Origin: Turritopsis dohrnii
Taxonomy: Eukaryota > Cnidaria > Hydrozoa > Anthoathecata > Oceaniidae
Direction: 5' to 3'
Length of the DNA: 64,000 bases
NCBI GenBank assembly: GCA_027922465.2
Contig: BQMF02000257.1
Span: 62,001-126,000, forward strand
This document shows positions 20,943 to 34,799 of the stretch, piece after piece. The notes beneath the pieces are model-generated. The model did not search any database, was not told the DNA's origin, and saw only the letters and a list, made by a program, of their open reading frames with translations. Each line of letters starts with the position of its first letter. Within the stretch, counting starts at the first letter, position 1. A program made the translations under genes and the position numbers.

Positions 20943-23900
20943 ATGGTAATAGCGCTTATATTATTTCTGGGTAAAGTCCTTTTGGTTTGCTGCATATCTC
21001 CCGAAGAATTAACGATAAGCGAAGTCATCACATCCTTTATGGAAGATGTTAGTTCAGCTGCGCGGCTTCAGGTTAGTAGAGGAAGCAGCAATCTTACGGT
21101 CACTTTTTAACCTCGAAAGAACTTATCATGATTTGCAAGTACATTTAAAAAGATTTTTTGTATAGTTGACAAAAAACATAGAATGTTTTGATCTTTACTG
21201 ATTGCATGGGCATTCACTTCCTATAACCATGGACGTACAAAAGTAGAAAGTCTTACAACTTCTATAAATCAATTTGAATAAAGTAGTTCGGTTCGAGTAG
21301 AGTTTGAAATCAAGCTGCTATTGGCTTCTATAATCGTTATAACCAGACATATGTACTTCAAGATTTTACCTTGCTATAAACTACCTAATTCTTATACTCT
21401 GATTCCTCGTGACCTTTTTAATCACGAACAATGAAACTTTCAGAATTGAATGAAACGGTGTTTCTCTTCCCGTATATTTTCATCAGGCACCTTTTTTAAT
21501 TTTCTGAATTTTGTAAAACCAAATCCTGCTCACCTCATTGAAACTATTCGACACCAACCATCAATTCTGAAGTATTATTAAAAGTTGCAAATGTAAATGC
21601 AATTCACTTTTTCATTTTTTTTCTAATTTCTTTGTTTTGCACAATGAGTAAGGAAAACATTCGTATAGGGCCTTCATTAATAGCAGCTTTTACGCTGAAG
21701 GGTTTACCCTGGTTAAATATGTTTTTAAATAAAAAAAATTAAATAAATAAAGCCAAAATGTATATCAAGGAAATACACCAATCGCGCATAGGGATCAACC
21801 ATTATGAGTTATAACTTGAACCTAATTTGGATCCAGTCCTCAAATCACAAAATGACAATAAGATGTCTCTGGAGTTTCATAATTCAAAAGTGCGAGTATT
21901 ATGCAAGGTCTCAGGGGTACTACTTAGGGGGTCTCAAAATGATTGGAACCAGAAAAAAGGATCTTATTTTTTGACAAAGTTTTGTTCCGAAATATTAATA
22001 AATCTTATATTAAGCGAAAGAGATCAGAAACCGATCGTTAAATTTTTAAAAGTCAATTAAACAAGTTACAAAACAATATATTAAATAACGCAATAAAATC
22101 AATTCGTTAAAATGTCAAGTATCAAACTACAGGGTTTCTCGGAAAGACTAATCCGCAAACTGTCAGCGGCTATTTCTCAACAATTATTTGTCAAAATATT
22201 ACGAAATTTATATCGCAAGAAAGCCCTTTTCCAGTATTTCGATTGACATCAAATGTTCAAGAAAATGATTATTCTTCGGAAAGTTATTGAAGAAAAACAC
22301 ACAGTTAGTTCATCTTCAAATTAATAATCTGAAACCATGACATTTTCCTCAAGAACTTTCAGAAGAATTATCATGCTTCAAATTTTATATTTGGTGAAAG
22401 AGTTTGAAAAGAGCTTTCATATGGTGCATAAATCGCAAAAAATTTGACAAATAATATTTGAAAGAAACACATTGAAAGTTTGTGGATAAAACATTCTGAG
22501 ACACATTGTACGTGACCAAAGACTTTACGCTAACATGATAAAATGCCTGAATTAAAGATTTTAATGGTAGAAATATAGCGTTAACAGTAAGTTGTGAATC
22601 CTTCTCTTTCTCTGCATACATGGTATACTGTATGGTTCTTTCTAACTTGACTCTACTCTATTCTCTTTACTGTGAAAAAATCAATTGAAAATGTAAAAAT
22701 AAAAAACTTAATACCTTTAGGAGCATTTCGATCAGTTACCCAAGGAAATTATCACTGTGAATGCAACTAAGTATGTGGTTTCGGTACGTATAATTTGATG
22801 ATCACAGAAATAAACCTGAATCTTGCTCCTGATCACTATCATTACACAGTTCACATTATCAGCTAAACTTGATTGATCTGCAATATTGCAAGACACTAGC
22901 ATCTTACAGCAGTTACAAATGCCATAATGCCAGTCATTCTTCTTCCCGTAGTTTGCCAATAAATTAGAAGAAAAGACAAACTTGTCGAAGAAGGTATTGA
23001 CTAACCTGAGAGATAAATTGATTCGTCAATACACAGACTCAAGAGATTGGATCAAAAGACAGCGATACAGTTGTTGTAATTATCCAAGAAGCAAGCTTAA
23101 TATTAGCGTCCTTTGGAAAAGCTGGGTTAGTTTATTACTGATGTGTATGTGTGATGAATCTACTTTTATAATATTATTTTATTATATTTATAATGTTTAT
23201 TTTCTAACTTTCTCAGATTGATGAAAATAATGTTTGTGATATAAGAAGTGAATCAGCAGGGGAAACTCAAAAAGAGTCAAAGGATATGCTAAAACTTTTA
23301 AAAGATGCATACAAGGAGATGAATTATAAGAGTCATCACGTATTTTTTGGCGACGATGAAACTGGGACATATATACAATATCCAGCAATGAGAAACGCCC
23401 TTGATCATGACAGTTGTCGTAGCTATGATCCAAGGTTGAGGTCTGTGAAAATTCCTTGTTACAATTTTTCAAAACTCCAATATAGCATACAAAAGACATA
23501 AAAGACAAAATTTCGACCAAAATTTAATTCAATTTTCAACTAAGAGTGCATTTATTTTTGACAGGACGTGGTATACCGGAGCTCTCACACCAAGAAAAGG
23601 AAAAATTGTTGTCATTGTTGCTCATTTTAAACATCAGGAATTTTTGGAGAAACAGAAGAAAGTTCTGAAAGCGATATTGGATACGATTGGTGCAAAAGAT
23701 AAGGTACAAATTAATAATAAAAATAGTACAGCATTGTTTCATTGCTGACATTCTATATCTAATCATAGGTAGTGCTGATGGTGATAGGGAAACATTCAAC
23801 GATATCATATCAAAACACTGATTGTTTAACAAAGTTGGTAACAGCCACACCAATTATTATAGAAGAGTTAAAACGTTTTATCGACAGACAGGAAAGCACA

Positions 23901-26900
23901 AACTCAAACATGAACACAGTTAAAAGCTTTGAAGAAGCTTTCAAGCATTTCGAAAATGAAACGATTTCAAAAAGTAAGTTCATATAATGCGAGAAGAATT
24001 GTTTACTAACCTCATCATCAATGAATGATTTGTGTTCTTTCAGAAAAAGTCATCGTTTTTGTTACTTCATCTGAAGACCCAACACTTTCCAATAATAAAG
24101 ATGACATTTTGAATAGCATTACAAAAGCAAACAATCAGTTTTCTTCTGGAAATGGTTTGATTTTTTTGATTGCTGTTCACTCGGACCTCTCAGGATCAGC
24201 TCTACGCTCATACGGACTGATCGCTTCTCAAGACAAGGTAGTGCACTCACATATTCTAAGACTGCCAGTATTTTAAGCATTACTTTTTAAAGCGTCATGT
24301 ACATTGCTTTTCGATTTTTTTCTTCTAAAATATTATTAAAAAATTTAGTCTGTTCTTTTAGGGATTAGGAGAATTTATATGGAGCAAAGTTCCTGATTAC
24401 TTAGTCATAAAAAAGACGATGTTTAAATTAACTGTCGACAAACGAAATGAAATTCACTTTACTCTGCCTCATTTCGACATCAACGGTTTGGGTACATGAG
24501 TATAATTTTCTTTTAAAGTCTATGAAAGTTTCCGTGAAACCAGTCTAAGAAAGTGCTCAGAAGAAATCTCCAACTTTTTAGCTTCCTTTCCATTTCTTTT
24601 GGTAACCCTTAAAAGCATAGCTTATGTTTTATCTATCTTAATTTCTATTGCCCAGGACGAATGATAGATGCATGTATACCACTATATGATGAGAATAATG
24701 AAAAATTCTATGGTGTTGCCTGTATTGCCTTCTTGAGTGAAGAACTGCTTAACATAGAAAACGAACCTGAGTTTGAAGAATCGCTCGATTCGTATGCCTT
24801 CCTTGTGGATGAGCAAGGTAGAAAATTCTTGAACAGTACTACTTGATTGATACTGACGAAGGATAGTATATACTTGTATATATCATTAAGGAATAACATA
24901 TATGCACCCAAAGTACGAAGAACCCATTCTTGAAACAGATAAAGCATTTCCAGTGAACATCAGGAAACTTGAAACAGCAAAAGCTTTTGATGAAATTTAT
25001 GAATCAATGGTTAAGTATGCAGTTCTTTCCTTTTCTTTACTATGCAAATATCACTGGAATTACTCTACACTTTTATAGTTTTTCAACACCAAAGTTGATG
25101 GACTTTCCACGATTTATCTTCTTTCATTTTTAGTCAAGAGGGAATCTCTGGCACTAAAATGATATCTGTTAATGTGTCCACACCACGCGGCGATGTTGTT
25201 GGTGGCTCAAAGAGAATGTTAAAGGAATACACATACTCGTGGAAGAAAGTATGCTATGTTTCACAAATCTATGTTTTGATGAATATAAGTATGAAAAATA
25301 ATAATGTGAGTAAGAAAACAGGAAAAACATTCATTTCAAGTCATTTGTTTTTGCATTCAAGTGTTAATTGCAGTCAGTTAATTAAGCCATTGCTAATGAC
25401 TTTTTGGTTCAATCGATGAATTGCTGCACTAACATGACAACTAACATTGAGAATATCAATTCTCTTGGAATAGTGAAAGTTTTGGTCTTTTCACTAATGA
25501 ATATCTTCATTCCTTGTAGATAGCTAGTTCTTCTTTTTGGCTAACTGTTGTGGTTTCTTCGTCGAGTACACAAAGAATGAAACTGAAGAACCAAACAAAT
25601 CATAATCAAACTACTATCTATCACCGGTTTAATTTGCCCTTTTGGCGTTTATGCAAAATTGCAAACGGATATGCAGTACGAGGTACGTATGTAAATATAT
25701 TGAGTGCATGCAGTGCTATTGATTTAGTCCTTGCATTTCCATTTTCCATTTCGGTTTTTCTACACATCTAATAAGTGGTTTGTTCACCACCAAGAATAAG
25801 GCATTATTTTGTTCACAGAAAAACAACATCAAAACCTATATCAGAACTTGTTGGATATTTATTATGCCCATGACCTTTAAAGTATTTCTAGTTGTTTTCT
25901 CTATACAAATTGTTTAAATTTCTTATTTTATATCTTAGAAGTTGTAAGTTTAAATTCAAGACCTAGTAACACTCAAATGGAATGTTGTATTACAAATTTC
26001 ATTCACAATTCTGTTTTCAATTACAGATTCATCCACTATAACTCTTGTCAGAGACTTGTACATGCAACCATCTGTATTTTACAAACAACAAAACCCTGCT
26101 GAAATTAAAAATCTAATGGATTACTTTGATTACAAGAAAGACTACGTTGGAAAGATATTGAGGGTTAGCCAAGAACATAATTCTTATAACATCTCCTGTT
26201 TGATTAATAGTTTGAAAGCTCCAAGACTCGAGATCCACTTTAGAAAACAACTGCATTTTCGTTTTACTTTCACAACACTTATACAAGCACCATTCATAAT
26301 TGATTTTTTTAAAAGTCAGTACAAACGCCAAGAGTAACTTAACATTTTTCATTAGGATCCAGCGACTGCAAGATTGCTAAGAAATTATATTTCAGGAACA
26401 GCGATACTTGATAACTTATGGAAAAGTCATTCATTTAAAAGAGACATAATATGGGTGTAAGTGAAAAAAACAGTTCTACTTCAGTATTGGAAATTTATTG
26501 GAAACTTGTTGAAGAACCCTACCTCTCTATTCCTAGTTATTTTGGACTTTCGAATGGCTTGTTTCGGATTTTCCCAGGTAATAACATGCACATAGATTTC
26601 GATCCAAGGATACGTCCATGGTAAGCAGAAATTTTATTTAAAAGTGTCTTGAAGTACATAAATTCTTAACAAGCTTATAACTTTATGTACATCCAGTTTG
26701 TACCATACTTCGAACGTGGCTGTTTTCAGGACTTATCAACGTAACTGCACTATCCGAGATGTGCTCTCTGAAAACTAGTTTATAGATTAAAACAATTTAC
26801 CAATTCTGGGTATCTCTCCAATGTTTGTACCTTCAATGTCCAACAGATTCGATTAATACCTTCAATCATTAAATAATTTGTTAAATAAATTGTTGCAGTA

Positions 26901-29900
26901 TTGATGTTTCTCATGAAAAATTCAAGCACCCCCTCCTTCAGCATCAATGTTTTGATTTGTGTCCAGCTAGGGGCTCCAACAAACATTTATAACGTTGATA
27001 AAATTAATGGTGGGGGAAGGGAGGCCTCATGATGTGGATTTCATGCTTACCGCCACAATATTTTGTCCAGGATTGTAGAAAAAATATTACACCTGCTTGC
27101 CATCGATACATCTATACTTTGTAATGCATGTCGTTTAGGTAGAAAAAGAAATCCAAAAAGCCAAAACATCCTGACCTAACTTTCGAAATACTTTTGACTG
27201 TAAATATACTTTGTGTTCTTTTAAAAAAAATTATTTTGTAATATTTATTCGGACAGGTATCGGTTAGCCCTACATTCACCAGAAGAATATGCAGTGACGT
27301 CACCTTACGAAGGTTTTACCTCCCAATTAGCCATGATTACGATGGCAAAAAGAATTCACATGTACGTAACATTATCATTGAATAAGTCTATGGAGTTATG
27401 CAATAACAAAAACTATCCTTTGTAAAAAAACCTTCATCTTTTTTAGGTCTCATAATTCTAACCAAATTGTTGGTGTTATTGGTGTCGATTTAAACGTAAC
27501 ATGGTTGACAAAACATGTCTTAAATATAAAGAGTTGCAATCAACCTGGGTAAAAAAACGTTATTCTCAATTATTCTTTCTTTACATCCTTTCTCTTCGTC
27601 AACATACAGAATTCCTCATTGTATAAAAGCTATAGTGGATGTTCCCCAGAACATGAACAACAATAATTTCTGTTTCAAGGATTTTAATGACCATTACTAA
27701 AACGAAGAATGACAGGTAATGATAGGTAACCAATAAGTAACCTGTTGCGTATTGCAAAAGGAAGCTAAAAATAGTCAATGAAGAAGTATAAAATTACTTT
27801 CTTCATCATTATCTCGTCAGTGCTAATTCTAATTTCGGGTCTGTTACAAAAGTACTTGTTATGTCCCACAGACAAATCGATACTTCCGAGCTGTATAAAA
27901 ACAGCAAGTTTATGACACAACATCAAGCAAACGTTTTTCGAAAGTATACTAGAATAGAATTTACAAAATTCCAAAACATGATTTCCACAAGGATGATAGT
28001 CAAAAAATATTGAAACAAACAGTTATCGTGTCGGAAAGACTAAACGCTTATACTTTTGTAACAGACCCTTCATGCTTTCGAAGATATGACGTTATTAGCA
28101 TATTCTTCCGACTAAAAAAAAGGAACAACTACATGAAATTTGGAAATCTGAGAAACCTAACCTAAGAAAAAAAGGGCATGATTGTTTTAGTTTTATAAAC
28201 AAGAACAAACTGTACATCATTTTGTTACTATTAGCGATAGAAAGATGAGTGATCAAGCTATGTGTATAAGAGTGATTCTATTTGTATACTTGATGTAGCT
28301 GTTTTTTTAAGATATTAGGTTTAAGTCGAGTGCTCCACTTTGAATTTACTAATTCATCATTTTTTATTCATCAATGTTAACATTTTTACAGCTAAAATAA
28401 CAACGTCCTATGTATTGCAATGCTTTTCATAGGTCTCATAAGATTGTTTTCTTTTGCGCAAAATTTGTATAAAGCTTATGCAGAGGTTCACAAGATAATG
28501 ATAATAATATCTCAGTACCAAAAATGGTACTAATAATTACATCACCAATTGGTGTCGTCAAAGGATTACTCTGATTTGGTATCTGTTGTTTCAAAGATCT
28601 TATTTAGTGAAAATCTCTCAAGGTTTTCATGAGAAAATGACAAAAACAATTTAGTACTCAACATTGCCCAACTGGTGACATCATTATATTTAGCTTTCTT
28701 TATCAATTTACAACTGGTTACTTCCCGTTTTTTTTCGATTATTTGTCTTCCCTCGTTTTAGTATATAACGATCAAGGGCAAACATTTAGTGAAACGGCAA
28801 ATTTAAAATCGTAAAAAATTCTCATAAAGGAAAATGGACTTTAATATGGGGTTACTACACCTACTTAGCATAACCTGCCGTACTGTTTAGTCATTCCTGC
28901 ATGATCTTGGACAAAAGTGGATCAGTCGTATATCATGAAAGTTTCAACAAAAATGTCGACTATAAAAAATTACACATCACACAAAAGGTAATCTTACTTT
29001 AACTATTTCAAATAAAAAAGGAAACAGGTTTCCCTAATCCAAACAATAGAAGCTATGGTAACAAAGTGATAATAGGAAATTCCACTCGTCTAACTTCATG
29101 TTGAGTTACTAAAATTAATTGAGGACTTTCTTTCTTAAAGACTCACGGCAATATTCAAAAGTATGACTAATAAATCTAACCGTTGTTTTGAAATGCTTTT
29201 CACGTTCCCTAAATGAATGATTTTGGCTTGCATTACTTGAAACATCTAACCACTTTCATAGATCAAATCTAGATTTCAAAAGAATAAAAAAGCCATTGGA
29301 GACATTAATATAAGTATATTTAATTAAGGAACCGCATCTGTCGAGGCACTTATTGATGAAAGGTCACATGGTAAAAGAACATTGCGTTGGTTATCATAAA
29401 GTGTCATTGAAGCAAACTGAAACAAAAGCTCACTATCAATGGTTTTACAAGGTAGAGTTTAGTTGAACTTCTTTGATTCTTTCACAAACGAACTACTCTG
29501 ACAAAAACTACAAAAACTATTTGATTGCTATTTAGCTCGACCACATAAATTCAACAATTTCTGAAATGGATGGCGGTAAATCTTGTGTTCGATATACGAT
29601 AACACCTATACGACGAACAAATTTATTGCTAATTAACTTGCAAAGCACGTGCACCATGGACTATCCATGTCTATGTAATCTCAATAAGGTAATGAACTGA
29701 TGCAACTGAGAAAATGTTTCACTTTCTTGATCCATCAATAATAGAAGGATTTCTTCCTCAGAAACACGATATTGCCACTGAATTTTTTCATCCATTTTCC
29801 ATTGGTGTTAATGTTAAATGCAGTTAAGTGCAATTAACTGTGTTCAATGCCAATTAAGTGCAAACCACTCCATCAAATTTTAATTGTAATTCCAGTAATT

Positions 29901-31258
29901 GTAATTATTACTACAAAGTGCAGTATACACAAATTTATATTCTTCAAAACCAGTATAGTGCTCAATACTTTAGTAGAGCGAATATTAATGATAATAATTA
30001 AGGACAAATTTATTTTTTTTAGTACTCAGACTTTTATGCTCAAGAAATTATTTTCAATTATTTAATTATTTTTAATTATTTTCATTAAAAGGCAGTACAT
30101 CATTTCAGGAATCGATACCTGTGTGTCAGAAGTCTTTTTCAAATGGAGACTTGATTCAATGTGAATGCCCATGTTACGATTTTTACGAATGTACAATAGA
30201 CATTCCAAGGTGAGCTACAAACCATGAGATTTCACATGGTTACATCACCTATTTCTAACCTAAATATATTTATTTAGTGACCCAACCCTCTTATGCCAAC
30301 CGCCGAATTTCCGTTTGAATGTTAGGGTTCATGATTATCATAATTGGCAAACATTTGGCCAAAACAAGTGTCATGTTCCAGATTGCAAAACTGAAACGAA
30401 TTCTGTTTGCAATCCTTCAAGGTAACGCCATAATGGTTATAGTTAGTTTATATCACGCCACTGGGGCTGACATGTTTATTTGTATTTTCTGTTTATATAA
30501 CGTCATCTTTTCATAAGCCACTAGGGCTACCATGTTTGTTTGTATTTATCTTACGGCATCCGATTCCATCGACCTTTGAGTCCTTCTTGTCCAAGTGATC
30601 GTTTTCATTTTCTTGTTGTTGATTCCTTTATAAGTCAATAAGTTGCTTGACTGGCGTAAATTAATGTTCTTATTTATAATATTCAATAATGCCAGTATCA
30701 ACAGAAAATCAATTATTATAAATTTTGTTTAGCTCGTCAAAGCTATGCAATGGTAATGGTTGTCAATGGTGCCATAAATACATCAACGGAAAAAGCTTAT
30801 CAGATCCGTTCTGTTCAGATAATAGAACTTGTGCAGGAGGGCTCCTGAAATCTTGCGAGAAGACCATCGTCGTTGCAAATAAAAGTGATGAGAATCAAAC
30901 AGTAATGATTTCATCAGTCTCAGTGGCAGTAACACTACTAATCGTTATCTTGTTATTTGGGATCCTGTATCATTGGAGAAATTATTTGAAGAAATTCTTC
31001 GGTATAGAAAGGAAACCTAATGATCCAGTGTACGAAATGCCACCGACTCCAGCGCAAATCATGCAGTCACGAATAAATGATTTGGAAGTATTTGAACCTG
31101 GGGTAGATGATTATACCCCATCAAATATTCCAAATGTTGGCAATCCTCCGGAAAATCTGAATGACTCTACCCTATCAAGAATTCCAGTTGTTAATAATCC
31201 ACCGGAAATACTCGACTTAGATGTTTCTGAATATGGAAATTCCAATTTTTCAGTTTAA
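20943..31258 (+). CDS. CACHD1/alpha2delta-like VWA and Cache domain membrane protein (22-exon model)
   Basis: Exons: 20943-21071, 22976-23125, 23217-23440, 23565-23703, 23769-23973, 24044-24237, 24362-24491, 24656-24817, 24891-25009, 25141-25248, 25520-25682, 26027-26163, 26356-26456, 26537-26620, 27257-27361, 27447-27548, 28891-28987, 29329-29451, 29536-29688, 30109-30209, 30278-30421, 30733-31258. All junctions are GT/AG and phases close to 1131 codons; exon 2's start is the least certain. In order: signal peptide (1-20); VWA_N-like region ending in VFFGDDETG and YDPRLRTWYTGA; VWA fold (about 178-345); Cache fold (about 650-760; VYFGLSNGLFRIFPG, DPRIRPWYRLALHSPEEY); Cys-rich juxtamembrane part; one membrane segment (about 1013-1037); a 94-residue cytosolic tail. 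The architecture is that of calcium-channel alpha2delta subunits and CACHD1. A true transmembrane tail favours CACHD1. The MIDAS DxSxS motif is replaced by AHFKH, so metal-dependent VWA binding is probably lost. A MITE lies in intron 1. Confidence 0.85.
22128..22510. mobile_element. MITE in intron 1, TACAGGGTTTCTC ends
   Basis: The left end TACAGGGTTTCTCGGAAAG and the reverse complement of the right end, TACAATGTGTCTCAGAATG, begin with TA and match imperfectly. Inside, TTCTTCGGAAAGTTATTGAAG is mirrored by an inverted copy near 22345-22375. The element is closely related to the one at 31980-32572, sharing for example GATTATTCTTCGGAAAG and GAGCTTTCATATGGTGC. Non-coding. Confidence 0.65.
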
Positions 31259-31595
31259 ATTCCCTTTAAGTGTACATTGGCATCAGTGTAACACAGGTCT
31301 ACAGCGGCGAACCTAAAGGACAGTCGAACTTGTGGAGAAGCGCATTAACATAACTTGCGAATTCAATTTGTATTACCAATGGGATTATTTGAACGTTTTT
31401 CTTTTATAGTTAAATTGATCCGCCGCTGGTCTAGAGATAAAGGTTAAAAAAGTTACACGAGGAATTTCCAAAATAAGTCTAGTTCTATTTGTTTCGTATA
31501 TTGGGAGTTGAAATGCTACTAGCCTTTGTGTCATATGGCTCTTATAAACATTGTAAAATATAAAGAATTAAGCTGCAAACAATGCCCAATTGATT

Positions 31596-31759
31596 TACAG
31601 TGTGTTTCAAAATGTTGGAAACGGAATTTTACAGCTGTTTTTTAAATGAATACATCGAATTTCAAAATAATTTTTACATCGGTGGAAAGCCACTTTCAAG
31701 TTATTTTCTTCAAAAATGCGATGAAAATTTTTGTTGCCAATTTTTTGAAACACACTGTA
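31596..31759. mobile_element. Short mariner-like MITE, TACAGTGTGTTTCAAAA ends
   Basis: TACAGTGTGTTTCAAAAT at the left is mirrored by TTTTTTGAAACACACTGTA at the right, with TA at both outer edges. Size 164 bp, no coding capacity. It lies in the 3' flank of the VWA/Cache gene and may be within its 3' untranslated region. Confidence 0.75.
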
Positions 31760-31979
31760 GATGACTTTCAAATCTTTACATGCCTTGAAGATAATACCTT
31801 TATTGTATATACCCTTCGTAGTTTTTTGCTATAGTCTTCTATATTGCTTTTAAATACCCAAATCACACTGAACCTATTCTATAAGCATTTAATTTTAATG
31901 ATACCCAAAGAAGAGCATGTAATATTACTACATCGCTTAGTGATATTTTGAGATGGTTGGATGCGCACGGAAAATCATC

Positions 31980-32572
31980 TACAGGGTGTTTCAGAAAGAC
32001 TGGTCCGCAAACTTTCAGTGTCTATTATTTGTCAAAATGTTGCGAAATTTACATCAGCCCTTTTTCAGTACTTTTCAGTACTTTTGATTGATATGAAATT
32101 TTCAACAAAATGATTATTCTTCGGAAAGTTATTGAAGAAAAACACACAGATTTGAATCATTAATTTTCTAAAGATCAATTAACAGTTCCTTAATGACATT
32201 TTGATAAAGCAATTTTCTTTTGTTCTGATCGTAAAATCTTTTGAACTTGTTAAGCAAGAGTACGCGCATTTAATTCCCAAAACCTTTATCTTATCAACTT
32301 CCTTTGGTTATAAAATTTGAGGCTTAAGACTTTTTAACGACTGAAATTATGTTTGAACTCATCTGATTGTGTTTGTAAACTTGTTGTATTGTTACACGTG
32401 TTAATTGATCTTTAACAAGTTAATAATCTGAAACCATGATATTTTCCTCATTAACTTTCGGAAGAATTATCAAAAATTTTCAGAAAGAGCTTGAAAAGAG
32501 CTTTCATATGGTGCGTAAATCGCAAAAATTTGACGAATAATTTTTGAAAAAAACACATTCTGAGACACTGTA
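31980..32572. mobile_element. MITE related to the intron 1 copy, TACAGGGTGTTTC ends
   Basis: The ends TACAGGGTGTTTCAGAAAG and, in reverse complement, TACAGTGTCTCAGAATG define an element of 593 bp flanked by TA. It is the longer relative of 22128-22510. Internal arms repeat the CTTCGGAAAGTTATTGAAG motif in inverted form near 32455-32470. Confidence 0.65.
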
Positions 32573-32721
32573 TATGAAATATCCAATGCGTTCAATCAAA
32601 TGTCGTAATTACACAAAATACAATTAAGATGACCTGTGCAAAGACCTGTTTACCAGGTTACTGATGTGAATCACGCCGTTACTTGTTTTAACTCTGTAGT
32701 TAGAAAAGTATTTGTTTAACA

Positions 32722-33717
32722 CGCACCTATAATAGAAAAATGCGTAAAAGGACGTCCGTGTCAGTGGTTAGATCGAGAAGTTAAATTTCATATGAACGAC
32801 CGTGATAAAGCACTACGAAAAGTGTGAAAATCAAAGAAGGAGAGTGACTGGTCAATGTACAGAAGACTTATAAATTGGTGTTCAAACAAAGTCAAGACAT
32901 CAAAAGCAAACTATCCTAGAAATAATTTTTCAGAAAATGTTGGTAACCCTCAAAAATTTTGGAGATCAATTAAAGTAGTTTTCCCCAGTAATAGTCGAAG
33001 CATACAACAGTCATCTGCGACTGCCGGCGAGGACAAAAGAACATTGCTTGGCAAGTTCAGCGATTACTTCAGTTCTGTTGTAAAATCTCTGAAAACAGCT
33101 GCAATGCCTTTGACAAATTTTGTCTGGCGTACGACTAAAAAGATTGCACATAGAACTGATAAGATATACCAACCTAACCATGTACCCGTTATATTCGTCA
33201 AGAAAGAACTCCGTTCCCTTAAAAGGTCAAAAGCAACTGGCATGGAGGAACTACCACCGGGTCTATTGAAGGATTGTGCTAAACAAATATCGAAGCCAAT
33301 ATGTCATATTATTAATATGTCTATTGAAACATCCATAGTACCATCAATTTGGAAGAAAGCCAGAGTTACACCTGTGTTCAAGTCTGATGACAGTTCTAAA
33401 CCAAAAAATTACAGACCTATATCTGTTTTACCTGTATTGTCCAAAGTTTTGGAAAAGGCTGTTCATGATAATGTCAAAATCCTCAGTGAAAGTCAATATG
33501 GTTTTCGTAAAAGAAGATCGACCAAGTTAACATTCACTCTTCTGTGCGACGTGAGACACTATTAGCCACGGAGTATTATTAGCTAAATTACAAGCCTGCG
33601 GCATTCAAGGAAAGGAACTGTTGTGGTTTACCGACTACTTATTCAACAGGTCACAAATTGTTGACATTAGAAATGTCCACTCAAGTGAAGAATTGATATA
33701 TCCTTCTATCCTTAAAT
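32722..33717 (+). pseudogene. Truncated LINE reverse transcriptase with internal deletion
   Basis: An upstream piece (about 32740-32850) reads WLDREVKFHMNDRDKALRK before a stop. The open frame 32855-33565 then carries DWSMYRRLINWCSNKVK, LRSLKRSKATGMEELPPGLL, VPSIWKKARVTPVFKSD, NYRPISVLPVLSKVLEK and YGFRKRRST, the early RT blocks. At about 33545 the frame jumps straight to a SHGVLLAKLQACGIQGKELL-type segment in another frame. Box A (the DxSKAFDT aspartate region) is therefore deleted, and the YADD part is missing altogether. The frame ends at about 33717, where a dispersed repeat begins. The endonuclease is absent. Confidence 0.75.
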
Positions 33718-34223
33718 GAAAAACAATGTAAATCTGTCCCAAGTGTTTTGTAAACTAATGTGAATACCAACATAGCAACGTTATTTTCCGTCCGAAGACT
33801 TCGGAAATATTATTTTGTTGTTTTTTTGTTTTATCTTTCCACTTGTCTTAGGGAAAACATTGCACACATACATTGTTTGTGTGAAAGCTATCGAAATTTC
33901 GTTTCAATACTATTTTTAAAAGATTTTTGAAGATTTTTAGTCTCAAAATGTTCTTATTTTGTTGTTGGGTATATAAATTTCTTCCATATTTTTCTCAATG
34001 AGCTTTAAGTAAGATACGCTGCTGGAATATCCGAAATCTAACAAAGAACACTATCCTTTAAGCTAGCGTTTCAACTCATTCTTTTGTATCAATTTTTTGG
34101 AGAAAATACAATTCGTCATCATTATTATTATTTTTGCTTGTTGTTACATTTCCAAATCTCTTGATCTTTTCTCTTATACCGTTGTTCTTATAAAGATTGT
34201 TTATGTAATAAAAAGTTCAGTTC
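33717..34223 (+). repeat. Dispersed repeat, copy 1 (possible LINE 3' tail)
   Basis: This sequence starts at AATGTAAATCTGTCCCAAGTG and ends near TTTATGTAATAAAAAGTTCAG. It matches 41644-42077 in order and orientation. Shared words include ATCTGAAATCTAACAAAG-like, ACACTATCCTT, TTTTAACTCATTCTT-like and the ending. Here it follows directly on the truncated reverse transcriptase, which suggests it is the 3' untranslated end of that LINE family. Confidence 0.55.
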
Positions 34224-34229
34224 TGAAAA

Positions 34230-34798
34230 ACGTTTACAGTTTTGTGAATGTAAAAAGTACATACAATATATAACAATACAATATATAATATATATAACGA
34301 ACATTTAAAAAAAAAAAAAGTACATACAATACCTTGTTTTTTTTATTGACCAAGCTTTTGTAGACTTTTACGTATTCGCTACGTTTGCCATGTTTTCAAG
34401 TGCTGTTGTATCCGGTAGGCATGCTGCATCAATATCCGATTCTAACAAAGTGTAGAGATGTGCTGAGGAAAAGGAGGATTAACGGTTCCTTGGGACTATA
34501 AAGAGTTATGTGCTCTTTCGATAGCACAGAAGTTTCTAGAAGTGTATATCATTTTTCATTGAAGTTTTCCTTGATCCAATTTTCTTATTTTGAAAAAATG
34601 GTTAATTTTTCATGCTTAACTGTCAAAATGTCTTATTGTACCTGCTATTTACAGTCTCAATCAACATGATCCACACGGTACATTCCAACTAAAGGTTCAC
34701 TCTTCACTTCCATTTCTGTCCCGTTGCAAACTCTTCATTTGACTAACAATTTCAAAATAAGAAACAAAATTCATTTTTTGCGTTAGATATTTGGTTAA
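34230..34798. other. No gene recognised
   Basis: AT-rich sequence with short repeats of ACAATATATAACAAT and A-runs (34260-34320). Upstream exons of the candidate gene that follows were sought but none could be supported. Confidence 0.25.
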
Positions 34799-34799
34799 G

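Noticed and set aside
23197..23520. 107-codon minus-strand frame
   Set aside because: It is antisense to exon 3 of the VWA/Cache gene, which has splice sites, phase and domain motifs on the plus strand.
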